A DNA stretch of 64,000 nt from assembly GCA_015233895.1 (NCBI GenBank), contig JADFXG010000002.1, forward strand, positions 186,001-250,000, written 5' to 3'. The translations under genes and the position numbers were made by a program. Positions within the stretch are counted from its first letter, which is position 1, and the number at the start of each line of letters is the position of its first letter. The stretch comes from Nitrospirota bacterium (GTDB lineage: Bacteria; Nitrospirota; Thermodesulfovibrionia; Thermodesulfovibrionales; Magnetobacteriaceae). Below, one piece after another: positions 44,018 through 53,765 of the stretch. A model generated the notes under the pieces. That model had not been told where the DNA came from and did no database searches. It worked only from the letters and a program-made list of their open reading frames with translations.

Positions 44018-44635
44018 GTGGTAAAGAAAAAGAGTAAAGGAAATTTTCTTAAAAAGGCACTTTATTTATTAATAACCGCTGTGCTTATTTATGTAACGAT
44101 TTTTGGTTTCTATCCGCGGTATAAAAAGCAAATTTCCCCGCTCGTTAGAAAGGTTCCGTACTTAGACAAGATTTACAAACCTGTCGGCACTCCGATAAAA
44201 GCCCGCGTGGTTAGAGTATATGACGGAGACACGGTTGTTGTGGCTCCGTTTGAGGGAAACAAGCGCTTTATTTGCCGCCTTTACGGAATTGACGCTCCTG
44301 AGGTCTCAAGCATGTCGCAAAAAGGACAGCCCTTCGCTGTGGAGGCTTTGCAGGAATTAAAAAAGTTAGTTTCAGGATACACGGTTGAAGTTACCACTAC
44401 AGGGGATAGTTCTTACAATCGGGAGATATGTCTGATTACCAGAGACGGACTTGACATAAATCTTGAAATGGTAAAAAGAGGATACGCATGGGCATACGTT
44501 AAGTATCTAAAGAAGGAGGACTCAGGCAGGTACGTGGATGCCAAAATTGCGGCAAGTGAAAAGAAACTCGGACTGTGGCGGCAAAAAGACCCCGAGCCTC
44601 CGTGGGAATTCAGAAAAAAACATGAGTTTAAGTAA
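44018..44635 (+). CDS. Membrane-anchored staphylococcal nuclease-like protein
   Basis: This 205-residue protein has an N-terminal membrane helix (about 12-28, LLITAVLIYVTIFGFYP), then an SNase/thermonuclease OB-fold domain from about 60 (KARVVRVYDGDTVVV, FICRLYGIDAPEV, SYNREICLI, GYAWAYVKYL). Catalytic Asp, Arg and Glu positions appear kept. It should cut DNA or RNA outside the cytoplasmic membrane with calcium. The GTG start is only 7 bases after a perfect TATAAT (44005-44010), so the transcript may be nearly leaderless. It is a single gene. Confidence 0.85.
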   Translation: MVKKKSKGNFLKKALYLLITAVLIYVTIFGFYPRYKKQISPLVRKVPYLDKIYKPVGTPIKARVVRVYDGDTVVVAPFEGNKRFICRLYGIDAPEVSSMSQKGQPFAVEALQELKKLVSGYTVEVTTTGDSSYNREICLITRDGLDINLEMVKRGYAWAYVKYLKKEDSGRYVDAKIAASEKKLGLWRQKDPEPPWEFRKKHEFK

Positions 44636-44751
44636 GCGGAGATTTTTAAATTTTATACCCTTTATTATAATAGTGTCGTTATTGTATAATTGAGTGTTCC
44701 TTTTTTAAACCATAACTATAGTGAATTATACAGGAGATGAGTGATAAGCGA

Positions 44752-45480
44752 ATGCCTAAGACAGCCGGTATAGTGATTATAGGGGATGAGGTACTCTCCG
44801 GTAAAGTGGAGGAGTGTAATGCCTACTATATGGCAAAGGGGCTCAGGGCTAAGGGAATAATCGTAAGGCGTATCAGCGTTATCCCTGATGAGGTGCCAGT
44901 CATTGCCGGGGAGGTAAAAAAGTTTGCAGCCGACTATGACATCGTGTTTACCTCTGGCGGACTTGGGCCCACACATGACGATGTCACTATCGAGGGTATT
45001 GCTAAAGGCTTTGGCGTGCACGTGGTAACTGAACATTCCCTGCACACTTTCCTCTACAACCGGTACGGCAGCAAGCTGACCCCCGAAAGAAGCAAGATGG
45101 CTGAGGTTCCGGAGGGAGCCACCGTGATTTCACATGAGGATATACGTTTTCCTCTCATAAAGTTTAAAAACATTTATATACTACCAGGACTCCCTGAGTT
45201 TCTCAGAGACAAGTTTGACGTCATAATATCCTATTACAACGAAAATCCAATAGCGCTGAAGAAAGTATATTTCAACGAGTATGAATCGGAACTAGCGCCG
45301 TTTATTAATGAAGTCGTATCTAAAAATCCGGATGTTAAAATCGGCTCTTATCCGGTTTTAAATGAAGAGAGCTATATGGTTTATCTGACCTTAGAGTCTT
45401 TTGATTCCAGTGCCGTTGACCGCGCCGTTGACATGATCACACAGAGCAAGTACCGTGACAAGATTGTCCAAATAAAGTAA
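44752..45480 (+). CDS. Molybdopterin-binding-fold protein (CinA N-terminal/MoCF family)
   Basis: The 242-residue protein carries the MoaB/MogA-like fold of the CinA N-terminal domain (IVIIGDEVLSGKVEECNA, TSGGLGPTHDDVTIEGIAKG, LPGLPEFLRDKFD). It lacks the C-terminal nicotinamide-nucleotide amidase domain of full CinA. The stand-alone form is widespread and of uncertain function, perhaps a pyrophosphatase. An ATG at 44737 abuts AGGAG with no spacing. ATG 44752 gives the usual N-terminus, so it is preferred, though its ribosome-site spacing is long. The hpt gene follows closely. Confidence 0.82.
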   Translation: MPKTAGIVIIGDEVLSGKVEECNAYYMAKGLRAKGIIVRRISVIPDEVPVIAGEVKKFAADYDIVFTSGGLGPTHDDVTIEGIAKGFGVHVVTEHSLHTFLYNRYGSKLTPERSKMAEVPEGATVISHEDIRFPLIKFKNIYILPGLPEFLRDKFDVIISYYNENPIALKKVYFNEYESELAPFINEVVSKNPDVKIGSYPVLNEESYMVYLTLESFDSSAVDRAVDMITQSKYRDKIVQIK

Positions 45481-45500
45481 CATAAGGGGGGTGAGTGCAG

Positions 45501-46016
45501 GTGACTAAATTGAAACCTTTTTTAACCGAAGAGCAGATCGCAATTAAAGTGAAAGAACTCGCAGCAGAGATAAATAAAGACTTCGGAACTGAACACTTTA
45601 TAGCCATAGGAATACTAAAAGGCGCCTTTATGTTCTTTGCCGACTTGATTCGCCATATAAAAGCGCCTCTTTCGATTGATTTTATAATTTCATCAAGCTA
45701 TGTGGATACCAGCACATCTGGTGAGGTTACAATTCACTCTGACATCAGAGCGGACATTGCAGGTAAGGACGTCCTGCTAATTGAAGATATCGTTGATACG
45801 GGGATATCGCTTAACAAAATCCGTGAAAGAATTCTGCAAAAGTCTCCCAAAACACTTAAAACGTGCGTGCTCTTAGATAAAAAAGACAGACGCATTGTTG
45901 ACGTTCCGGTTGATTACACCGGATTTGTCATCCCTGATGAGTTTGTAATTGGCTACGGTGTTGATTACAACGACAGTTATAGAAATCTTCCCTACATAGG
46001 GATTTTAAAACACTAA
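45501..46016 (+). CDS. hpt: Hypoxanthine phosphoribosyltransferase
   Basis: The type I PRTase of 171 residues salvages hypoxanthine and guanine with PRPP. The PRPP loop LLIEDIVDTGISL, the early loop IGILKGAFMFFADLIR, the flexible SSSYVDTSTSG segment and the late GYGVDYNDSYRNLPYIG are all present. GTG at 45501 has nine bases to the GGGGGG ribosome site. GTG at 45495 is only three bases away and is less likely. The next gene is queD, 12 bases on. Confidence 0.92.
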   Translation: MTKLKPFLTEEQIAIKVKELAAEINKDFGTEHFIAIGILKGAFMFFADLIRHIKAPLSIDFIISSSYVDTSTSGEVTIHSDIRADIAGKDVLLIEDIVDTGISLNKIRERILQKSPKTLKTCVLLDKKDRRIVDVPVDYTGFVIPDEFVIGYGVDYNDSYRNLPYIGILKH

Positions 46017-46028
46017 GAAAGAGGAACT

Positions 46029-46400
46029 ATGTTTGAACTATCCGTAGAGTCCACCTTTGCAGCGGCACATCAACTGCGCGGGTATAAGGGCAAGTGCGAG
46101 GCCCTACACGGCCACAACTGGCGCGTACAGGTTGTCGTGCAGGCCGATAAACTTAACGAAATTGATATCGCTGTTGATTTCCACGATATTAAAAAGCTCA
46201 CAAAAGATGTGACCTCTCAACTTGACCATGCGTTTCTGAACGACATCTTTCCGTTTACTCAGATAAACCCATCCTCTGAAAACATAGCCAAGTGGATTTA
46301 CGATACGTTAAGAAAAAAAATATCAACCGAGCACGCTCGGCTGCTCTCAGTTACCGTGTGGGAATCTGAAACCGCCGCCGCCACCTACTACGAGGATTGA
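46029..46400 (+). CDS. queD: 6-carboxytetrahydropterin synthase (QueD)
   Basis: This 123-residue PTPS-family enzyme shows zinc-binding His residues in AAHQLRGY and LHGHNW, the catalytic Cys in KGKCEALHGH, and the late SSENIAKWI and VWESETAAATY segments. It converts dihydroneopterin triphosphate to 6-carboxytetrahydropterin for queuosine and other 7-deazapurines. queC, queE and folE are not in the window. It sits in a close run with hpt and pmbA, with the next start one base past its stop. Confidence 0.92.
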   Translation: MFELSVESTFAAAHQLRGYKGKCEALHGHNWRVQVVVQADKLNEIDIAVDFHDIKKLTKDVTSQLDHAFLNDIFPFTQINPSSENIAKWIYDTLRKKISTEHARLLSVTVWESETAAATYYED

Positions 46401-46401
46401 T

Positions 46402-47745
46402 GTGCCGAACTCAGAGTTTATAAACAAAATCCTTGATGCCGCAAAATCCAAAGGCGGGGTAAAGTGTGAGGTGTTTGCTGCCTCCGGAACAAGCATTGAG
46501 GCAGAGGCTAAAGAGGGTGAGGTGGAAAGTCTGGAACGCGCCCAAAGCTCAGGGTTTTCTATACGCATACTTAAAGACTTTAGACAGGGGCTTGCGTATT
46601 CCACAGACTTTGAAAAATGGCCGGAGGTGCTTGACAACGCTCTTGAAGCCGCAAAGTGGACTCAAAGAGACGAAAACATAGAGTTTTCCCCGCATCAGCA
46701 CTACACTGATGTTGACATATATGATAAAAACATTGTCTCAGTTAAAGAAGATAGTGTTATAGCAATGGCTATGGATATTGAAAGAGCCGCCATTAACGAA
46801 AGTGCTAGGATAAAACGCGTAAGAAATGCCTCGGCCTCTGTTGCCGTCTCAGAGATACAAATAGCAAACACTGAGGGGCTCTCCGGCTTTTACAGTTCAA
46901 CACAATGCAGCTTTTCAGTTATGGCTATGGCTGAGGAAAATGGTGACACTCAATCGGGCTGGCACTATGAAACAAACCGATACCTGCCTGAGGCTTCAAT
47001 TGCCGCAAGTGTCGGAAAAACCGCTGCACTCAAAGCTCTTGAGCTCCTTGGCGCAAAAGCGTTTAAATCACTAAAAACCTCAATTGTTATGGATAACTCA
47101 GTGGCGGTGGATTTCTTAAGTCTCATCGCATCCTCCCTGTCTTCTGAAAACGTACAAAAAGGGAAATCCATGCTTTCAGGTAAACTCTCTCAGGCAATCA
47201 TTTCTAAACACGTTAATATAATAGATGACGCAACAATGCCCAAAAACTCTGCAAGCCGTCCCTTTGACAGCGAGGGTGTGCCGTCTCAGCGGACTGTACT
47301 GATTAACGAGGGAACTCTTAAAGGTTACCTGTATAATCTCTATACAGCTAAAAAGGACAATGTAAGATCAACCGGAAATGCCGCAAGAGGCGGAATAAAG
47401 GGGTTTCCACTGGTGGGTTCGTCAAATCTATACATTGAGCCGGCAGGAGAAAAATATAAATATAAAAACCTTGATGAAATGTTTAAAGAAATGGGAACAG
47501 GACTTTACATAACGGACGCTATGGGAGTGCACATGGCTAACCGCATAACCGGAGATTTTTCGGTAGGAGTAAGCGGCATCCTGATAGAAAACGGAGTCCG
47601 GGCATTTCCTTTTAAGGAGGCTGTGATGAGCGGTAATTTACTTGATTTTTTTAAAAACATTGAGGCATTCACCTCTGAAATAAAATTCTATGGGCGATAC
47701 GGCAGCCCCTCATTACTCATAAAGGACGTGGATATAAGCGGCTAG
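46402..47745 (+). CDS. pmbA: TldE/PmbA-family protease subunit
   Basis: This 447-residue U62-family protein (GTSIEAEAKEGEVESLERAQ, RGGIKGFPLVGSSNLYI, GMGVHMANRITGDFSVGVSGI-type end) lacks the HExxxH zinc motif of TldD, so it is the TldE/PmbA type. TldD and TldE together form a protease that trims peptides such as microcin or PQQ-like precursors and the CcdA antitoxin. A TldD partner is not seen nearby. The GTG start uses CGAGGA within the queD 3' end. Three small hairpins follow the stop. Confidence 0.85.
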   Translation: MPNSEFINKILDAAKSKGGVKCEVFAASGTSIEAEAKEGEVESLERAQSSGFSIRILKDFRQGLAYSTDFEKWPEVLDNALEAAKWTQRDENIEFSPHQHYTDVDIYDKNIVSVKEDSVIAMAMDIERAAINESARIKRVRNASASVAVSEIQIANTEGLSGFYSSTQCSFSVMAMAEENGDTQSGWHYETNRYLPEASIAASVGKTAALKALELLGAKAFKSLKTSIVMDNSVAVDFLSLIASSLSSENVQKGKSMLSGKLSQAIISKHVNIIDDATMPKNSASRPFDSEGVPSQRTVLINEGTLKGYLYNLYTAKKDNVRSTGNAARGGIKGFPLVGSSNLYIEPAGEKYKYKNLDEMFKEMGTGLYITDAMGVHMANRITGDFSVGVSGILIENGVRAFPFKEAVMSGNLLDFFKNIEAFTSEIKFYGRYGSPSLLIKDVDISG

Positions 47746-47798
47746 GAGTCAGCGACTCCAGGCAGGTGGTCAGCGACCACTGGGGAGTCGGCGACTCC
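47745..47798. repeat. Three consecutive short stem-loops
   Basis: GGAGTC-AGC-GACTCC (47745-47759), GTGGTC-AGC-GACCAC (47766-47780) and GGAGTC-GGC-GACTCC (47784-47798) each have a perfect 6-bp stem and a 3-base loop, spaced about 20 bases apart. The first begins right after the pmbA stop. There is no T-run, so they are not a usual terminator; they may stabilise or space the mRNA. Confidence 0.85.
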
Positions 47799-47838
47799 AT
47801 GCAATTAGAGAATGATTAAAACGATATTGGAGGGATAA

Positions 47839-48996
47839 ATGGATTATTTCTTTACAGAAGAGCAAATTATGATAAGGGATTTGGCACGGCAAATCGCAGA
47901 GGAGAGAGTGGTTCCTGTGCGTGCGGAGTTGGATGAAAAAGAGGAATTCCCAAGAGACATTATGAAAGTAATTGCGCAGGCTGACCTTTTTGGATTATTT
48001 GTGCCGGAGCAATACGGAGGGCTTGGTAAGGGGGCGGTAGAGCTTTGCATAGCGGTAGAGGAATTAAGCCGGGCATGTCTTGGCGTTTCAACAAGTTATG
48101 CCGCTAATGCGCTCGGCACTTTTCCGATTCTCCTTTTTGGCACAGATACTCAAAAGAACACATATCTGCCTGATATTGCTGCCGGTAAAAAACTGGTGGC
48201 GTTTGGCCTTACCGAGGCCAATGCCGGAAGCGATGCCGCAGGGATTCAAACAACCGCTGTAAAAGACGGCGATGATTACATATTAAACGGCACCAAGCAG
48301 TGGATAACCAATGGCAGTGAGGCCGAGATATACACAATAATTGCCATGACAGATAAAGCCAAGGGAGCTAGAGGCGCATCCGCCTTCATCGTTGAAAAGG
48401 GAACGCCAGGATTCACTTTCGGAAAGAAAGAAAAGAAGATGGGGATAAGAGCCTCAGTCACATGTGAGCTTGTGTTTGACAATTGCAGAGTGCCTAAGGA
48501 AAACATTCTTGGCAAAGAGGGTATGGGCTTTATTGTAGCCATGAAGACACTCGATCAGTCAAGAATCGGAGTGGGAGCTCAGGGACTTGGCGTTGCTCAG
48601 GGGGCTTTTGAGGAGGCTGTAAAATTTGCGAAAACCCGTATTCAGTTTGAAAAACCCATTATAAGTTTTCAGGCAATTCAGCACATGATTGCAGATATGG
48701 CAATTGAGATAGAGGCCGCACGCGCATTGATTTATTCTGTGGCCAGATTTATAGATAGCGGAGCTAAAGACATCACAAAACCCTCAGCTATGGCCAAAAC
48801 TTTTGCTACCGACATTGGGATGAAGGTTACAACTAATGCGCTTCAGGTTATGGGCGGCTCCGGTTACATGCGCGACTATCCGGTTGAAAAAATGATGCGG
48901 GACGCTAAGATTTTACAAATCTATGAGGGCACTAACCAAATTCAAAGAAATGTCATCTGCCAAAACCTGATTAAAGAGTTTTCACGGATGAAATAA
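47839..48996 (+). CDS. Acyl-CoA dehydrogenase
   Basis: The 385-residue flavoprotein shows the usual order: GLTEANAGSDAAG (FAD/substrate), GTKQWITNG, RIGVGAQGLGVAQGAFEEA, and the C-terminal QVMGGSGYMRDYPVEKMMRDAK with catalytic Glu in QIYEGTNQIQRNV. It fits short-chain (butyryl-CoA type) dehydrogenases. EtfB and a ferredoxin-fused EtfA follow on the same strand, so electrons probably go to or from this ETF. It could act as an enoyl-CoA reductase in a bifurcating complex, as in Bcd-Etf or caffeyl-CoA reductase. The direction is not shown by sequence. Confidence 0.92.
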   Translation: MDYFFTEEQIMIRDLARQIAEERVVPVRAELDEKEEFPRDIMKVIAQADLFGLFVPEQYGGLGKGAVELCIAVEELSRACLGVSTSYAANALGTFPILLFGTDTQKNTYLPDIAAGKKLVAFGLTEANAGSDAAGIQTTAVKDGDDYILNGTKQWITNGSEAEIYTIIAMTDKAKGARGASAFIVEKGTPGFTFGKKEKKMGIRASVTCELVFDNCRVPKENILGKEGMGFIVAMKTLDQSRIGVGAQGLGVAQGAFEEAVKFAKTRIQFEKPIISFQAIQHMIADMAIEIEAARALIYSVARFIDSGAKDITKPSAMAKTFATDIGMKVTTNALQVMGGSGYMRDYPVEKMMRDAKILQIYEGTNQIQRNVICQNLIKEFSRMK

Positions 48997-49057
48997 ATTG
49001 GTGATGATGAATTTTAATTATATCCGTTGCCAAAAGTATGATAGTGTAGATTCTGGT

Positions 49058-49163
49058 AAGGAGGAGATTGCCACACCCCCTGCGGGGGTTCGCAATGACG
49101 GCATGGAGCAGTGCTCCCTATCCGTCATTACGAGGAGCGTCAGCGACGTAGTAATCTCTTCCT
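49058..49163. repeat. Palindromic repeat element, copy 1
   Basis: This element between the acyl-CoA dehydrogenase and etfB has imperfect ends (GGAGGAGATTGCC and GTAGTAATCTCTTCC) around an inner inverted pair (CGCAATGACGG and CCGTCATTACG). The inner CGCAATGAC and GAGGAGC-CAGCGAC segments recur in the copies at 50107 and 53498. Confidence 0.8.
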
Positions 49164-49259
49164 TTTCTTTATCCGTCAGTATAAAGAGCGGAGGCGGCAT
49201 GGAAATGTCAGCTTTGACAAGTAAAGCATTAACAAATAAAACATGAGAAAGGTATAAAC

Positions 49260-50042
49260 ATGAAAATAGTCGTATGTATTAAGCAGGTGCCGGATACGGC
49301 TGAGGTAAAGATTAATCCTCAAACTAATACGCTTATGAGAGACGGGGTGCCAAGTATCATAAACCCTTACGATTTACACGCAATCGAGGCTGCGGTTGCA
49401 ATTAAAGAGGTGATGGATGCAACGGTTACCGTGCTTACGATGGGACCTCCTCAGGCTGAGGTTGCGCTTCGGGAATCAATTGCAATGGGAGCTGACGAGG
49501 CAGTGCTGCTTAGCGACAGAGCGTTTGCTGGCTCAGACACATGGGCTACCGCCTACACACTTTCCGGCGCCCTAAAAAAACTCGGGTTTGATTTAATCTT
49601 TTGCGGTAAACAAGCCATTGACGGCGACACCGCTCAGGTGGGGCCCGCTATGGCGGAGTTTCTCGATATTCCGCATGTAGCGTATGTAAGCAAAATTAAC
49701 TCCATCTCTGATACCAGCGTTGAGGTGCGGCGGATGATGGATGATGGCTACGATGTCGTTGAGACCTCCGTCCCTGTGCTCTTTACCGTTGTAAGGGAAC
49801 TTAATCAGCCGCGGTTTGCCTCGCTTAAGGGAAAGATGCGGGCTAAAAATGCCCAAATAAAAAAACTCACCCATGCCGATATTGGATTAGATGAAAAAGA
49901 CCTGGGGCTTTCCGGCTCCCCCACCCAGGTAAAAAACATCTTTGCGCCTGAGATGAAAAAGGAACGCGTTGTGTTTGAAGGTAAGCCAGAGGAACAGGTC
50001 ACAGAACTTCATAACGTACTGAAATCTGTTAAATGTATATAA
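49260..50042 (+). CDS. etfB: Electron transfer flavoprotein beta subunit
   Basis: This 260-residue EtfB has VVCIKQVPDTAEVKINP at the start, TMGPPQAEVALRESIAMGADEAVLL, and GKQAIDGDTAQVGPAMAEFLDIP. The GDTAQVGP form is the one I associate with anaerobic, often bifurcating ETFs; mitochondrial EtfB differs there. With EtfA it moves electrons between acyl-CoA dehydrogenase and another carrier. It is flanked on both sides by palindromic repeat elements inside the probable operon. Confidence 0.93.
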   Translation: MKIVVCIKQVPDTAEVKINPQTNTLMRDGVPSIINPYDLHAIEAAVAIKEVMDATVTVLTMGPPQAEVALRESIAMGADEAVLLSDRAFAGSDTWATAYTLSGALKKLGFDLIFCGKQAIDGDTAQVGPAMAEFLDIPHVAYVSKINSISDTSVEVRRMMDDGYDVVETSVPVLFTVVRELNQPRFASLKGKMRAKNAQIKKLTHADIGLDEKDLGLSGSPTQVKNIFAPEMKKERVVFEGKPEEQVTELHNVLKSVKCI

Positions 50043-50106
50043 ATGGAAAAATGCTTATTCCTTTAGATCAGGAAAACTTATTAAACAATGAAAATAAAGG
50101 ATAAAA

Positions 50107-50216
50107 GATGAGATTGCCACGGGATTTCATCCCTCGCAATGACAACAACTCCGCGCCGTCTTTGCGAGGAGCGACAGCGACCAGGGGAATCACCTGTAGG
50201 GGAGGGCAATCTCATC
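50107..50216. repeat. Palindromic repeat element, copy 2
   Basis: Perfect 12-bp terminal inverted repeats (GATGAGATTGCC at 50107-50118 and its complement at 50205-50216) enclose CTCGCAATGACAAC and TTTGCGAGGAGCGACAGCGAC. It lies between etfB and ferredoxin-etfA. Confidence 0.85.
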
Positions 50217-50283
50217 ATTATTGCCTGAGTTAAGTGAATAAGCGTTTAATGGAAAACCAATATAAATCTAATGTGGAGTGGAT

Positions 50284-51483
50284 ATGCAAATAAAGGTAGA
50301 TAGAGATCTATGCAGCAGTTGTGAAACCTGTATAGCCTCCTGTCCGTATGAGGCAATTGTGTTACAGGAGGGCAAGGCCTTTGTTAATGAGTACTGTCAG
50401 ATATGCCGGATTTGTCTGAGCGTTTGTCCTGAGGGCGCAATAAAAGAAGTACCGGATGCGCAGGATAGTAAAGATACGGTTACTGACATCTCTGCGTACA
50501 AAGGGGTAATGGTGTTTGCTGAGCAGCGTGAGGGAAAAGTTTCTCAGGTAGCGTTTGAACTTCTTTCAGCTGGTCGCCGCCTTGCCGATAAATTATCGGT
50601 TGAGTTATTTGCCGTGCTTTTAGGCGCACCGGAGTCTGAGGCCAATGAACTAATAAAGTGGGGAGCCGATAAGGTGTTTTTATGCAGCAGCGACTCACTG
50701 ACAAGTTTTAATGATGAGCCTTACACCAATATTGTTTCAAAAATCATAAAGGAGCATAAACCTGAAATTGTGCTTACAGGAGCTACGGCAATAGGACGGT
50801 CGTTTTTCCCGCGCGTTGCTGCCCGTCTTCATGCGGGGCTGACTGCCGACTGCACATCTTTGGAAATCGAGGATGGAGGGCGCAACCTGCTTGCCATAAG
50901 GCCGGCTTTTGGCGGAAACATCATGGCAACTATAATGTGCCCCGACACCCGCCCTCAAATGGCCACTGTGCGGCCAAAGGTAATGAAAAAGTGCGCTTGC
51001 AGCGCTAACCACACAGGGACTATTGTTAATATTGAAGTTCCCACTAACGGTAAATGCAGAACCAAAGTGCTTGAAACAACAAAGGATGCTGATTTCTGTT
51101 CCATTAACATCCAGGAGGCTGAGGTAATAGTATCAGGTGGCAGAGGGCTCGGTAACCCTAAAGGATTTGAGATGCTCAAAGAGCTTGCCGAACTGGTAAA
51201 CGGTACACTGGGCGCTTCAAGGGCAGCCGTTGATGAGGGCTGGATTCCTTATAACCATCAGGTTGGCCAAACCGGTAAGACAGTCTGCCCAAAGATTTAC
51301 ATCGCCTGCGGCATATCTGGTGCTGTGCAGCACATGGTAGGAATGCAATCATCGGATATTATTATAGCCATAAACAAAAACGCCGAGGCACCGATATTCA
51401 GTATCGCCAATTACGGGATAGTGGGCGACCTGTATGAAATCATACCGAGGTTGATTAAGCGAATAAAAGAGGAGAGAGGTTGA
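50284..51483 (+). CDS. etfA: Ferredoxin-fused electron transfer flavoprotein alpha subunit
   Basis: This 399-residue EtfA carries an N-terminal 2[4Fe-4S] ferredoxin domain (CSSCETCIASC and CQICRICLSVC, residues 10-55). The FAD-binding C-terminus is present (GQTGKTVCPKIYIACGIS, SSDIIIAINKNAEAPIF). Ferredoxin-fused EtfA occurs in bifurcating complexes such as caffeyl-CoA reductase CarCDE and lactate dehydrogenase-Etf. With the adjacent acyl-CoA dehydrogenase and EtfB, the set matches the CarCDE layout. ATG 50284 with GGAG at 50275 is chosen over GTG 50278, which overlaps the ribosome site. Confidence 0.92.
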   Translation: MQIKVDRDLCSSCETCIASCPYEAIVLQEGKAFVNEYCQICRICLSVCPEGAIKEVPDAQDSKDTVTDISAYKGVMVFAEQREGKVSQVAFELLSAGRRLADKLSVELFAVLLGAPESEANELIKWGADKVFLCSSDSLTSFNDEPYTNIVSKIIKEHKPEIVLTGATAIGRSFFPRVAARLHAGLTADCTSLEIEDGGRNLLAIRPAFGGNIMATIMCPDTRPQMATVRPKVMKKCACSANHTGTIVNIEVPTNGKCRTKVLETTKDADFCSINIQEAEVIVSGGRGLGNPKGFEMLKELAELVNGTLGASRAAVDEGWIPYNHQVGQTGKTVCPKIYIACGISGAVQHMVGMQSSDIIIAINKNAEAPIFSIANYGIVGDLYEIIPRLIKRIKEERG

Positions 51484-52415
51484 TGAAAAAAGCAGCCGTT
51501 GTGTTTCCAGGGCAAGGGTCTCAGGGTGTGGGGATGGGACTTGACCTCTTTGAAAAATTTGAAGAGGCAAGAGAGGTTTACAAAGAGGTCTCCACGGCTC
51601 TGAACTATGATATAGCAAAGTTATGCTTTAGCGGTCCAAAGGAGGAATTAAATAAAACCTACAGGACACAGCCAGCGCTTTTAACAACAAGCATAGCAGC
51701 CTACAGAGTGCTTCTGTCAAAGGGTATAAAACCGGAGGTACTGGCAGGACACAGCCTTGGGGAGTATTCAGCACTTGTTGCTGCAGGTGTTTTGACTCTT
51801 ACTGCTGCAACCAAGCTTACTGAAATGCGTGGCAGGTTTATGCAGGATGCGGTGCCAGAGGGCCAAGGGCTTATGGCGGCTATATTGGGGCTTAACAGAG
51901 AGATTGTAGATAATATCTGTTTAGCGGTAAAGTCCGGCTACGTTGCACCGGCCAATTATAATTGCCCTGAGCAGACTGTCATAGCAGGCGAAAAGCCGGC
52001 AGTTGAGGAGGCAATGATACTTGCCAGAAGTGCCGGAGCCAAAAGAGCAGTGCCACTTGCCGTTAGTGTTCCTTCTCACTGTACGCTTATGGTCAGCGCC
52101 TCCGAAAAGTTAAGTAAATACTTTGATGGCGTTGAATTTAAAAACGCTGAAATTCCCATTGTTAATAATGCGGACGCTATGCTTCTGGTTACGGCAGACC
52201 AAATAAGGTCAGCGCTTATCAGACAACTAAACAGCCCGCTTCTTTGGGAGGACTCGGTGAGAAAGATGGTTGACACCGGTGTAGAGGTGTTTATCGAGGT
52301 TGGCCCAATAACGGTTCTGTCAGGACTAATTAAACGGATAGACTCTACTGTTACACTTTTAAATGTGCAGGATAGCGCCTCATTGGATCGAACCGTGGCT
52401 GCACTAAATAACTAA
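51483..52415 (+). CDS. fabD: Malonyl-CoA:ACP transacylase
   Basis: The 310-residue transacylase loads malonyl units onto ACP for fatty acid synthesis. VVFPGQGSQGVGMG, the catalytic serine in AGHSLGEYSALVA, RGRFMQ-like RMQ region and the later catalytic His in PSHCTLM are visible. It is not near other fab genes. A TTG at 51480 would extend it by one codon, but ATG 51483 overlapping the etfA stop (TGATG) with GGAGAGAGG upstream is the natural start, so it is coupled to etfA. Confidence 0.92.
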   Translation: MKKAAVVFPGQGSQGVGMGLDLFEKFEEAREVYKEVSTALNYDIAKLCFSGPKEELNKTYRTQPALLTTSIAAYRVLLSKGIKPEVLAGHSLGEYSALVAAGVLTLTAATKLTEMRGRFMQDAVPEGQGLMAAILGLNREIVDNICLAVKSGYVAPANYNCPEQTVIAGEKPAVEEAMILARSAGAKRAVPLAVSVPSHCTLMVSASEKLSKYFDGVEFKNAEIPIVNNADAMLLVTADQIRSALIRQLNSPLLWEDSVRKMVDTGVEVFIEVGPITVLSGLIKRIDSTVTLLNVQDSASLDRTVAALNN

Positions 52416-52427
52416 TACCAAGTTTAG

Positions 52428-53459
<1,032 letters not shown>

Positions 53460-53497
53460 TAAAAATTTATACTGAGTAGAAATCTAAATAGAATATC

Positions 53498-53614
53498 AAA
53501 GAGGAGATTACGACGTCGCTGTCGCTCCTCGTAATGACGGATGGGCGCCCCCATACACAGCAGCCCCACGCCGTCATTGCGAACCCCTTTAAGGGGTGTG
53601 GCAATCTCCTCTTT
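53498..53614. repeat. Palindromic repeat element, copy 3
   Basis: Perfect 12-bp ends (AAAGAGGAGATT at 53498-53509 and its complement at 53603-53614) enclose GACGTCGCTGTCGCTCCTCG + TAATGACGG and CCGTCATTGCGAACCCCTTT. The same parts occur in copy 1, in the opposite order. It ends with a short T-run on the plus strand and may also end the ilvC transcript. Confidence 0.85.
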
Positions 53615-53668
53615 TTACTATGACATTTAGTTTTATCTTTAAACGCAACACGGTAATAATCAGCAGTT

Positions 53669-53730
53669 GGCACAGATTTCCTCAGATTTGAATTTTTCTT
53701 TCATCTGCGTTTATCTGCGCCATCTGCGGA
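53669..53730. repeat. ATCTGCG short-repeat element
   Basis: CAGATTTCCTCAGATTT is followed by three ATCTGCG motifs at 53703, 53713 and 53722, spaced 9-10 bases. I recall the same ATCTGCG-rich motif in intergenic regions of many environmental genomes; its function is unknown. Confidence 0.6.
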
Positions 53731-53765
53731 AAAAAGTCTTATTCTGTCAGATTAAGAGATTTACA

